A stretch of DNA of 46,098 bases from Clostridiales bacterium. GTDB lineage: Bacteria > Bacillota > Clostridia > Oscillospirales > Oscillospiraceae. Shown piece after piece: positions 39,116-46,098 of this stretch; the first letter of the stretch is position 1; each line of letters begins with the position of its first letter. Under the pieces are notes generated by a model that saw nothing but the letters and a program-made list of their open reading frames with translations, did not search any database and had not been told where the DNA came from. Where the stretch lies: assembly GCA_004555655.1 (NCBI GenBank), contig SFHJ01000016.1:1-46098 (forward strand), given 5' to 3'. Position numbers and translations under genes: made by a program.

Positions 39116-41287
39116 TTAGTCGGTGCCGCGGCGTACCTGGCTCACACCGGAGATGCCGCGCAGGCGCGCGCAGACGTTCTGCAGCTCGGTGAGGCTGTGC
39201 ACCTGGAAGCTCATAAGCACGACGGCCCGTCCGCCGCCGACCGAGCGGGCGGTCATCTCGCGGATGCGCATGCGAAGCGAGGTCATGACGGTCGCCACGT
39301 CGAGCATCAGTCCGTCGCGGTCGACGGCATCCACCTCGAGCGCCGTTTCAAACATTGCCTCGGGCGTCTCGGCCCACGTGACCTTGACCCAGCGGCCCGC
39401 CTGCGACGGGTCGGACGCATGTTTGGCGTTGGGGCAGTCGCGCCGGTGCACCGACACGCCGTAGCCCTTGGTGATAAAGCCGATGATGTCGTCGCCGGGT
39501 ACCGGCGTGCAGCAGCGGCTGAATTTGATCATGCACGAGCTGATGTCCTCGACGATGACGCCGGAAGCGGCCGGCGTGCCCGCCGCGGGCGGTTTGATCT
39601 GCAGCGCCGCTTCGCGCGCCTGCGTGGTGCGCGTGGCCTTGGTCAGTTCGTCCCTGACGCGGTTTACGGCCTTCACCGCCGTCAGACCGCCGAAGCCGAT
39701 GGCAGCGTACATGTCGTCCAGACATTCGAAGCTGACCTTCTTCAGCACTGTGCGCAGCACGGACTCGTCTTGCAGAATGTCGGGGTCGATGCCGATGTGC
39801 CGCAGCTCGGATTCGAAGCTGGCGCGGCCGCGGATGACGTTTTCCTCGCGCTTCTCCTTTTTGAACCACTGGCGGATCTTGACGCGCGCCTGGTTCGACT
39901 GGCAGATGTTCAGCCAGTCGCGGCTGGGCCCGCGCGCGGATTTGGACGTCAGAATTTCAACGATATCGCCGTTATGCAGCGTCACATCGTAGCCCGCGAT
40001 GCGGTTATTGACCTTTGCGCCGACCATGGAGTTGCCGACGGCCGAGTGAATGGCATAGGCGAAGTCGATGGGTGTCGAGCCGGCGGGCAGCGAAATGACC
40101 TTGCCCTTGGGGGTGAAGACAAAGACTTCATCGTCGAACATGTCGACCTTGAGAGAATGGATGTAGTCGTCGGCCTCGGTGTCCTGTTGGTTTTCCAGCA
40201 GCCGCCGGACCCACTCAAATTCCTTCTCTGTGCCGTCGCCCACGTGCTGCTTGTATTTCCAGTGCGCCGCGACGCCGTATTCCGCCGTCTGGTGCATCTC
40301 CCACGTGCGGATCTGCACCTCAAACGGGATGCCCTGCGAGCCGATGACGGTGGTGTGCAGCGACTGATACATGTTGGGCTTCGGTGTGGAGATGTAGTCC
40401 TTGAACCGGCCGGGGATGGGGTTGAAGAGGTCGTGGATATGGCCGAGCACATTGTAGCAGTCGGCGATGTTGTCCACGATCACGCGGAAGGCGTAGAGGT
40501 CATACAGCTCGTCGATGGTCTTGTTCTGCGCGCGCATCTTGCGGTAGATCGAGTACGTGTGCTTGATGCGGCCGTAGATCGAGCCGTGGATGCCGACGGA
40601 GGAAAGGCGCGTGGTGATCTTCGACTGGATGGCGTTCATGAAGTCGTTGGAGCTTGCCTCATTGGCCTTTAAATAGTCGATGATCTGCTGGTATCCCTCG
40701 GGGTCGAGGTACTGCAGCGACACGTCCTCAAGCTCCCACTTGATCTTCTGCATGCCGAGCCGGTGCGCCAGCGGCGCATAGATCTCCATCGTCTCCATGG
40801 ACTTGGAGATCTGCTTGGCAGGCGTCTGGTACTCGAGCGTTCTGGTGTTGTGCAGCCGGTCGGCGATTTTGATGAGGATGACACGGATGTCCTTGGACAT
40901 GGCCATGAACATCTTGCGCAGGTTTTCCATCTGCTGCTCTTCCATGGTGGAATACTGCACGCGCGTCAGCTTGGTAACGCCCTCGACGAGATCCGCCACC
41001 GTTGTGCCGAACATGCGCGAGATCTCCTCAAAGCTCGCGTCGGTGTCCTCCAGACAGTCGTGCAGCAGCGCTGCCGCAATCGCATCGGTGTCGAGGCCGA
41101 TCTCGGCCACGATCTCCGCCACGGCCAGCGGATGGATGATATACGGTTCGCCCGATTTGCGCTTCTGGCCCTCGTGTTTGCGGTTGGCATAGGCATAGGC
41201 CTTTTTCACGACGTTCATGTCGGCGGCCGGGGAATAGCGCTGCACGGTCTGCAGCATCGATTCATACAATTCCTGATTCTGATCCAT
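39116..41287 (-). CDS. relA: Bifunctional (p)ppGpp synthetase/hydrolase
   Basis: A 723-residue long RSH enzyme. Order: HD hydrolase domain (H52, H76-D77 in ALLHDCLEDT, so hydrolysis is likely active), synthetase domain (RIKHTYSIYRKM), TGS (VFVFTPKGKVISLPAGSTPIDFAYAIH), helical and zinc-finger-like region (CCTPVPGDDIIGF), and C-terminal ACT domain. It controls the stringent response. GCAGGAAG lies before the ATG. It overlaps the 3' end of recJ by 26 bases, so the two are coupled. Confidence 0.96.
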   Translation of the reverse strand: MDQNQELYESMLQTVQRYSPAADMNVVKKAYAYANRKHEGQKRKSGEPYIIHPLAVAEIVAEIGLDTDAIAAALLHDCLEDTDASFEEISRMFGTTVADLVEGVTKLTRVQYSTMEEQQMENLRKMFMAMSKDIRVILIKIADRLHNTRTLEYQTPAKQISKSMETMEIYAPLAHRLGMQKIKWELEDVSLQYLDPEGYQQIIDYLKANEASSNDFMNAIQSKITTRLSSVGIHGSIYGRIKHTYSIYRKMRAQNKTIDELYDLYAFRVIVDNIADCYNVLGHIHDLFNPIPGRFKDYISTPKPNMYQSLHTTVIGSQGIPFEVQIRTWEMHQTAEYGVAAHWKYKQHVGDGTEKEFEWVRRLLENQQDTEADDYIHSLKVDMFDDEVFVFTPKGKVISLPAGSTPIDFAYAIHSAVGNSMVGAKVNNRIAGYDVTLHNGDIVEILTSKSARGPSRDWLNICQSNQARVKIRQWFKKEKREENVIRGRASFESELRHIGIDPDILQDESVLRTVLKKVSFECLDDMYAAIGFGGLTAVKAVNRVRDELTKATRTTQAREAALQIKPPAAGTPAASGVIVEDISSCMIKFSRCCTPVPGDDIIGFITKGYGVSVHRRDCPNAKHASDPSQAGRWVKVTWAETPEAMFETALEVDAVDRDGLMLDVATVMTSLRMRIREMTARSVGGGRAVVLMSFQVHSLTELQNVCARLRGISGVSQVRRGTD

Positions 41288-43352
41288 AGTTGCTTCCTGC
41301 TTTCTGCTTTCTCAGGGTGTTGAGGATGACGCTCTTTTCAAGATCGGCCTTGCGCGCACCGGGCAGCAGGCGGATGCGCACGAGCTTGGGCCGCTGCGTG
41401 ATCTGCAGAAGGCCCAGTTCGGCAAACACATCCAGACACATGCGCGTGCGGCCAAAGCTGCACGGCTGCGCGGCAAAGCGCGCGATTTTGCGGCACAGGC
41501 ACCCGAAGTCCTCGAGTACCACGCCGCGCACGGCGCTGGCGCGCAGATATTTCCACACGACGACAAAATCCTGCCGCTCGGGCAAAAGCGCGTCCACGGC
41601 CGCGCGGCTGAGCGCCTCGCCGTTTAAAAACTGGCGGTAATACGCCTGCTCATTCAGCAACGCAGCGCGCGAGGCCTCGTCGGGGCGAATGTCGATGAGG
41701 TTGAGCTGCACCGACCGCGCGCCGCGGAATTCATTGATCTGCGGGGTATAGGCGATTTCGACCAGATCGCCCTGCGAAACGCCCGCGCGGCGGGCGTCGG
41801 TGGAAAAGAAGATGGCGCCCCAGCTCTCACGGCCGTTACTGAGCCGCAGCCGGAGGTGCTTGCCGCCGCAGACCTCGGTCAGGTCTGTGATGGTGAGGTT
41901 TCTCATGTACAGTACCGGCCGCGGACAGCCTGCGCCGCACGGCTCAAGCTCGTCGAGCGCGGCGATGTTGGAAAGTGTGAGCAGCCGCGCGGGGATCTCG
42001 CAGTCGACGCTCAGCGCGCGGTTGCACGCGTCGGAGCGGGAGAACTCGCCCGACAGGCGCAGAATTTCCTCGCGGAACGGCTCGATGCGCTCGCGCCGGA
42101 TGGTAAAGCCCGCGGCAAGCTCGTGCCCGCCGTAGCTCTCAAGAAGACCGGACAGCACCTCGAGCGAGTGGAACAGGTTGAAGCCCCCGTACGAGCGCGA
42201 CGAGGCCTTGCCCTTGTCGCCGTCAAGGCAGATGAGAAACGTCGGGCAGCTGTATTCCTCGGCCAGGCGCGAGGCCACAATGCCAACCACACCCTGATGC
42301 CAGGATTCGCTTGAGAGCACGATCGCCTCAGGGTGCCGGCCCGCGGGCAGCATCGAAACGGCCTCGGCGTAGATGCCGGCCTCGACGTCCTGCCGCTTGC
42401 GGTTGAGCTTGCACAGCTGCGCGGCAAGCTCGGCCGCGCGCGCCTTGTCACGCGTGAGAAACAGCTCCGTCGCCACCTCCACCGCGCCCATACGTCCAGC
42501 GGCGTTGATGCGCGGCGCCAGCGTATAGCCGATGGTGCCTGCGTTTACGGCCTGCCGTCCCGCTGCGCACTCACGCAGCAGCGCCGCCACACCCACGCGC
42601 TTTGGCGATGACAGCGCATGCAGTCCGCGCGCGACCATGGTGCGGTTCTCACCCGTGAGCGGCATGACGTCGGCCACCGTGCCGAGACAAAGAAGGTCAC
42701 AGTATTCATCGAGCAGCTTATCCTGCTCGCCGGCGATGGCGGCGGCCAGCTTGAACGCCACGCCCACGCCCGCCAGCTCGATATGCGGCAGCGGCTGATC
42801 CTTGCGGTGGGGATCGACCACAGCTGCGGCCTCCGGCAGGCTTGCCTTGCACTCGTGGTGGTCGGTGATGACAAGATCGATGCCGAGCTGGCGGCACAGC
42901 GAGGCCTCGCTTGAAGCGGTGATGCCGCAGTCAACCGTCACGATCAGCTGCACGCCCTTGTCATGCAGCGCGCGGATGGCGATCTCGTTCAGACCGTATC
43001 CCTCCTCCATGCGCGCGGGGATGTAGCTTGTCACATGCCCGCCGCGTTCGCGCAGAAACTCGGTCAGAAGGCACGTCGCCGTGATGCCGTCGACGTCATA
43101 GTCGCCGAAAACGGCGATATGCTCGCCGCCTTCGAGCGCCCGGCGCACGCGCGCGGCGGCCTTGTCCATGTCCAGAAGCGCCAGAGGGTCGGATAGGGGA
43201 TTGTCCGTTGCAAGCAGCGCATGCGCCTGCCCGGGGGTTTCATAGCCGCGGCTGCAGAGCACTGCCGCAGTAATGGGCGAAAGACCCGCCCGGCAGAGCG
43301 CCTCAGCCGCAGCGGGATCATAGGACGATACCGTCCAGGTTCCATACTTCAC
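41262..43352 (-). CDS. recJ: Single-stranded-DNA-specific exonuclease RecJ
   Basis: A 696-residue 5'-3' exonuclease in recombination and mismatch repair. The DHH phosphoesterase domain shows GDYDVDGITATC (motif I), TVDCGI (motif II), TDHHE (motif III) and VDPHR (motif IV). DHHA1 follows with SYGGHELAAGF, and then the OB domain. The start codon is GTG (KYGTWTV follows). It heads the long minus-strand run and has its own promoter. The order recJ-relA is conserved, though the apt gene often found between them is absent here. Confidence 0.95.
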   Translation of the reverse strand: MKYGTWTVSSYDPAAAEALCRAGLSPITAAVLCSRGYETPGQAHALLATDNPLSDPLALLDMDKAAARVRRALEGGEHIAVFGDYDVDGITATCLLTEFLRERGGHVTSYIPARMEEGYGLNEIAIRALHDKGVQLIVTVDCGITASSEASLCRQLGIDLVITDHHECKASLPEAAAVVDPHRKDQPLPHIELAGVGVAFKLAAAIAGEQDKLLDEYCDLLCLGTVADVMPLTGENRTMVARGLHALSSPKRVGVAALLRECAAGRQAVNAGTIGYTLAPRINAAGRMGAVEVATELFLTRDKARAAELAAQLCKLNRKRQDVEAGIYAEAVSMLPAGRHPEAIVLSSESWHQGVVGIVASRLAEEYSCPTFLICLDGDKGKASSRSYGGFNLFHSLEVLSGLLESYGGHELAAGFTIRRERIEPFREEILRLSGEFSRSDACNRALSVDCEIPARLLTLSNIAALDELEPCGAGCPRPVLYMRNLTITDLTEVCGGKHLRLRLSNGRESWGAIFFSTDARRAGVSQGDLVEIAYTPQINEFRGARSVQLNLIDIRPDEASRAALLNEQAYYRQFLNGEALSRAAVDALLPERQDFVVVWKYLRASAVRGVVLEDFGCLCRKIARFAAQPCSFGRTRMCLDVFAELGLLQITQRPKLVRIRLLPGARKADLEKSVILNTLRKQKAGSNYGSESGIV

Positions 43353-43387
43353 ACTCGATACACATCCATTATTGTTTCTTTTGTAGT

Positions 43388-43416
43388 ATTATAGCATCCT
43401 GCGCGGCATATCACAA
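43388..43416 (-). promoter_or_regulatory. Promoter of the recJ-to-yabR run
   Basis: On the minus strand TTGTGA (43416-43411) is followed after 17 bases by a consensus TATAAT (43393-43388). It is the only strong promoter I found for the run; internal sporulation promoters are likely before yabP but were not found with confidence. Confidence 0.72.
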
Positions 43417-43568
43417 TAAAAAATCTTCAATTTACTGCCCGCACGCCAATCTTTGACGAAAATGACGGGAAAGGAATCCCGGAAAAGCGGAAAAGTCGGA
43501 CAAGTTTTCCTTTTCTTCCCGCGAAGTCTGTGATAGAATATACGAAATTGCCGCAAGGAGGCGTGCCG

Positions 43569-44429
43569 GTGAGACAAAAACGCACCTGCCCGGCCGCAGC
43601 GGCGGGCGTACTGTCCGCGCTCGTGCTGCTGGCGGGTTTTGCATGGTATGAAAACAGGACGATTCAGACGGAGGTGTTCCGCCTGCGTGCATCCGCGCTG
43701 CCGCGTGCGTTTTCTTCGCTGCGCGTGGTGCAGATCTCCGATCTGCACGGAGAGGTGTTCGGCGAGAACAGCCGCCGTCTCATTGACGCCGTGCGCGGGG
43801 CAAAGCCCGACCTCATCGCCGTCACGGGCGATCTGGCCGACGAGTTCACCGATTTTTCGATGTTCCGGCCGCTCGTGTCGGGGCTGCGCGCCATCGCGCC
43901 GGTCTTCTATGTCACGGGCAACCACGAGTGGGTGCTTTCGCGCGAAAAGCGGCAGCAGGTGTTCGATATTCTGGACGAATGCGGCGTGGTGCGGCTGCAA
44001 AACGAATACCGCGTGCTCAAAAAAGACGGCGAGACGATGGTGCTGGCCGGCGTGGACGATCCCAACGGGCCGTATGACCAGAAAACGCCGGAGCAGCTGG
44101 TGGCGGAAATTCGCCGCACGTGCGGCGACGATGCGTATATTCTGATGCTCAGCCACCGCAACGACCAGATCGAAATGTGGGCGCAGCTGGGCGTGGACGC
44201 AGTTCTGTGCGGGCACGCGCACGGCGGTGTGGTGCGGCTGCCGGTGCTGGGCGGCGTGTTCGGTACGCGGTATGATTTGTTTCCTGCCTACACCGCGGGC
44301 GTCTACACACAGGGAAAAACGCAGGTGCTGGTGAGCCGCGGCCTTGGCCGCAGCCACCGTGTGCCGCTGCGGATATGCAACCGGCCGCAGCTTGTTGTGG
44401 CCGTACTAGAAAGAGGGAAAAATACATGA
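43569..44429 (+). CDS. Membrane-anchored calcineurin-like metallophosphoesterase
   Basis: A 286-residue protein with an N-terminal membrane segment (about 9-25) and an outside-facing or membrane-bound phosphoesterase domain of the YkuE/YaeI type. Metal motifs are ISDLHG (DxH), VTGDLAD, TGNHEW, LSHRND and GHAHGG (GHxH). The start is taken as the GTG at 43569, 7 bases after AAGGAGG; no ATG stands at that distance. A TAGAAT at 43534-43539 may be its -10 box, with only a weak -35. It overlaps the next gene by ATGA. Substrate unknown; relatives act on lipid-linked or lipid A-like phosphates. Confidence 0.9.
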   Translation: MRQKRTCPAAAAGVLSALVLLAGFAWYENRTIQTEVFRLRASALPRAFSSLRVVQISDLHGEVFGENSRRLIDAVRGAKPDLIAVTGDLADEFTDFSMFRPLVSGLRAIAPVFYVTGNHEWVLSREKRQQVFDILDECGVVRLQNEYRVLKKDGETMVLAGVDDPNGPYDQKTPEQLVAEIRRTCGDDAYILMLSHRNDQIEMWAQLGVDAVLCGHAHGGVVRLPVLGGVFGTRYDLFPAYTAGVYTQGKTQVLVSRGLGRSHRVPLRICNRPQLVVAVLERGKNT

Positions 44430-45316
44430 CAAAGAAAAAAATGCTGGCGTGCCTCTGCGTGCTGGCCGCCTCGGCGCTGTGGGGCTGTGTGGGTGTGTTC
44501 GTGCGCGTGATGAACAAAGCGGGCCTGCAGGCACTGGAGGTGCTGCAGGTGCGCTCGATCGTGGGCGCGGTGTGTATCGGCGTGTACCTGCTGCTGTTCC
44601 ACCGCGAGAAGTTCAGATTCCGGCTGAAGGACATCTGGTGCTTTCTGGGCGTGGGCGTGTGCAACATGCTGCTCGTGTCGTACTGTCAGTTCACGGGGCT
44701 TTCCGTCGGCAGCATGGCGGTGATGAGCGTGCTTTTGTATACGGGCCCGATCTTTGTCATGCTGTTCAGCGTGCTGCTCTTCCACGAAAAGCTGACGAAA
44801 ACCAAGCTGCTGGCACTCATCATGGCATTTGCCGGCTGCTGCTTTGCCTCCGGCGTCGGTTCGCAGGACAAGATCTCGCTGCAGATCGTGCTGCTGGGCC
44901 TTGGCGCGGGCATCGGGTACTCCATGTACTCGGTCTTCGGCCGCTTCGCCATCAACCGCGGCTACGATTCGTGGACGATCACGTTCTACGCGTTTTTCTT
45001 CTGCGCCATCGTCAACAGCTTCCTGGTCGACTGGAGCAAGCTCTCCGGCGCGGTGCAGGCCGATCCTGGCATCTGGGTGACGTTTTTGCTGTTCGGCTTT
45101 TTGATGGGCTTTCTGGCGTATCTGCTGTATACGATGGGACTGCAGGGCGTGGAGTCCGGCTACGCGGCGATTCTGGCCTCGGCGGAGCTGGTCGTGGCCA
45201 CGATCGTGGGCACGGTGTTCTACCACGAGCCGCTCACGGCCTTTATCCTCATCGGCATCGCGCTGGTGCTGGGCGGCATTGTGGTGCTGAGCCTGGGAGA
45301 ACGGAAAAAAGCGTAA
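44426..45316 (+). CDS. EamA/DMT-family transporter
   Basis: A 296-residue polytopic protein with ten membrane helices in two EamA repeats. The first begins MLACLCVLAASALWGCVGVF; the second begins LGLGAGIGYSMYSVFGRFAI. The ends of the two repeats show AVMSVLLYTGPIFV and AAILASAELVVATIVGTVFYHEPLT, typical of drug/metabolite transporters. The start ATG is inside the ATGA overlap with the phosphoesterase. Solute unknown. Confidence 0.92.
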   Translation: MTKKKMLACLCVLAASALWGCVGVFVRVMNKAGLQALEVLQVRSIVGAVCIGVYLLLFHREKFRFRLKDIWCFLGVGVCNMLLVSYCQFTGLSVGSMAVMSVLLYTGPIFVMLFSVLLFHEKLTKTKLLALIMAFAGCCFASGVGSQDKISLQIVLLGLGAGIGYSMYSVFGRFAINRGYDSWTITFYAFFFCAIVNSFLVDWSKLSGAVQADPGIWVTFLLFGFLMGFLAYLLYTMGLQGVESGYAAILASAELVVATIVGTVFYHEPLTAFILIGIALVLGGIVVLSLGERKKA

Positions 45317-45344
45317 ACTTTTTTTGAACAATCTGCCCTGTTTC

Positions 45345-45372
45345 TTGTAAAATCCCGTATACCCGATATAAT
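45345..45372 (+). promoter_or_regulatory. Promoter of the zinc-ribbon membrane protein
   Basis: TTGTAA at 45345-45350 and a consensus TATAAT at 45367-45372 have a 16-base spacer. The gene starts only about 28 to 34 bases after the -10, so the leader is short. Confidence 0.65.
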
Positions 45373-45399
45373 TGTCTACAGAACTTTTGATAACGGGTG

Positions 45400-45795
45400 A
45401 TGGGTATGTTTCGAAAAATCGGCGACGCGCTGCGCCGCTTTATGTATGGCCGCTACGGCACCGACAAGCTCAACCAGACGCTGATTATCGCGGCGCTGGT
45501 GCTGCTGCTCGTCGGCTGGCTGGGCGGGCGGTTTCTGGCCGGATGGCTGAATATTTTCAGTTTTCTGGCGTATGTGCCGCTCATCTGGTCGATCGTGCGG
45601 ATGTATTCACGCAACATCGAAAAGCGCCGCCGCCAGAACGCGGCGTATCTGCGCTTTCTGAGCGCGCTGAAAGACCGCGATCACCGCTATTATCGCTGCC
45701 CGCGCTGCCGCCAGACGGTGCGCGTGCCGCGCGGCCGCGGCAGAATCAACATCCGCTGCCCCAAATGCGGCGAGCAGTTCATCAAAAAGACGTGA
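45400..45795 (+). CDS. Small membrane protein with C-terminal zinc ribbon
   Basis: A 131-residue protein. A basic N-terminus (RRFMYGRYGTDKLN) is followed by two close membrane segments (about 30-50 and 55-72), then a basic linker and a C-terminal zinc ribbon built from YRCPRC and IRCPKC, spaced about 21 residues apart, inside a cluster of Arg and Lys. The topology puts both ends in the cytoplasm. I know small proteins of this build from gut Clostridia, but no function. The start is uncertain: GTG 45397, ATG 45400 and ATG 45406 are in frame and no clear ribosome binding site decides. Confidence 0.8.
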   Translation: MGMFRKIGDALRRFMYGRYGTDKLNQTLIIAALVLLLVGWLGGRFLAGWLNIFSFLAYVPLIWSIVRMYSRNIEKRRRQNAAYLRFLSALKDRDHRYYRCPRCRQTVRVPRGRGRINIRCPKCGEQFIKKT

Positions 45796-45852
45796 CCGGC
45801 GCGCCCAGCACGCAAATTTGACCCGCGCGCGGCAGAAAACACGAAAAATCCC

Positions 45853-45881
45853 TTGATTTTACGCGCGCGGCCTGCTATAAT
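45853..45881 (+). promoter_or_regulatory. Promoter of the tRNA-Ser
   Basis: TTGATT at 45853-45858 and a consensus TATAAT at 45876-45881 are separated by 17 bases. A GGCGCA-TGAGGC-TGCGCC hairpin (45887-45904) stands between it and the tRNA 5' end at 45909. Confidence 0.75.
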
Positions 45882-45908
45882 AATCCGGCGCATGAGGCTG
45901 CGCCATTT

Positions 45909-45950
45909 GGAGTGGTATCGAAGTGGTTATAACGGCCCTGACTCGAAATC
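45909..45950 (+). tRNA. tRNA-Ser(CGA), 5' half, disrupted
   Basis: GGAGTGG starts the acceptor stem, TATCGAAGTGGTTATAACGG is a tRNA-Ser D-arm, and CTCGAAA is the anticodon loop with CGA at 45944-45946. After 45950 the anticodon stem pairs poorly. A GCTAC-TCG-GTAGC stem could pass as the long variable arm, but there is no GGTTCGAATCC T-arm and no CCACTCC acceptor strand before the AT-rich sequence begins. It therefore looks like the 5' half of the gene left at the junction with another piece of DNA. A functional copy may exist elsewhere. Confidence 0.65.
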
Positions 45951-46098
45951 GTGGTCGCTACTCGGTAGCCCCCTGACCGGAATCCCTTGATTTTATGGGG
46001 TTTTTCGGGTATTCTTAACTTAATATTTTTGCTTGTTCTCCCCATCAGTTCTCCCCGTTTTCCGAGGTGCTGATGTTGAGATAAATACGGAGCGGTAT
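45951..46098. mobile_element. Possible left end of an integrated element
   Basis: From the tRNA anticodon arm on, the sequence has no tRNA 3' half and base composition drops well below the rest of the window (many T and A runs from about 45990). No gene can be read before the window ends. The place, inside a tRNA-Ser gene, is a classic integration site for tyrosine-recombinase elements. The integrase gene itself would lie outside the window. Confidence 0.45.

Larger units (their letters stand above)
45847..45995 (+). repeat. 15-base direct repeat around the tRNA-Ser fragment
   Basis: AATCCCTTGATTTTA occurs at 45847-45861, where it holds the -35 box of the tRNA promoter, and again at 45981-45995, in the sequence that replaces the 3' half of the tRNA. 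The pair could be a target-site or attachment-site trace. Confidence 0.55.

Noticed and set aside
1..46098. CRISPR arrays, group II introns, insertion sequences with transposase
   Set aside because: I looked for regularly spaced direct repeats, intron-encoded reverse transcriptase motifs and transposase motifs and found none.

Overview
The window looks like chromosome of a GC-rich, anaerobic, spore-forming Clostridia member, most likely Oscillospiraceae/Ruminococcaceae. The reasons are high coding GC with strong third-position bias, strict-anaerobe enzymes (glycyl radical enzyme, HemZ-type radical SAM), a WalRK-type two-component system, and the Firmicutes sporulation/division order spoVB-mazG-hup-rqcP-yabP-yabQ-divIC-yabR. 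Species cannot be assigned from sequence reading alone.

Layout. (1) 1-570: the 3' end of a 23S rRNA gene, a 5S rRNA gene and its terminator, then a decayed second 5S 3' end with its own terminator. (2) 634-3577: galE, a class II glycerate kinase and a hexapeptide acetyltransferase, overlapping or coupled, closed by a terminator. (3) 3608-9840: rsmF, walR, walK, a YycH-like and a YycI-like gene; the YycI-like gene is bracketed by inverted copies of a two-hairpin repeat. (4) 10100-12780, minus strand: a SpoIIQ-like M23 protein, a CBS-domain protein and murA. (5) 13120-16720: a heterodimeric ABC exporter with one degenerate ATPase site. (6) 16915-28452: a sugar-catabolic island with a YbiW-like glycyl radical enzyme, ROK kinase, unusually short activating enzyme, convergent TIM-barrel isomerase, LacI regulator, Gfo/Idh/MocA oxidoreductase and a CUT2-type ABC importer. 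(7) 28379-28743: a MITE-like element with about 40-bp terminal inverted repeats and a second palindromic repeat nested inside. (8) 28749-30500, minus: an orphan phage-appendage-like gene and a short-chain dehydrogenase. (9) 30581-43352, minus: a tightly packed run of 14 genes, recJ-relA-dtd-MBL-hemZ-deaminase-spoVB-mazG-hup-rqcP-yabP-yabQ-divIC-yabR. (10) 43569-45795, plus: a metallophosphoesterase, an EamA transporter and a zinc-ribbon membrane protein. (11) 45853-46098: a promoter and the 5' half of a tRNA-Ser(CGA) that loses its tRNA character after the anticodon arm and runs into AT-rich DNA, as at the end of an integrated element.

The most interesting system is region 6. The enzyme carries the GCVE catalytic motif of dehydratase/lyase-type glycyl radical enzymes and many YbiW-like blocks. 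E. coli YbiW has been reported to open the ring of 1,5-anhydroglucitol 6-phosphate. Here an ABC importer plus a ROK kinase could replace the PTS import used in E. coli, and the Gfo/Idh/MocA enzyme could feed or oxidise anhydro-sugars. That would be a non-PTS version of the radical anhydro-sugar pathway. The activating enzyme lacks the ferredoxin-like insert usual in this class. All substrate statements are inference.
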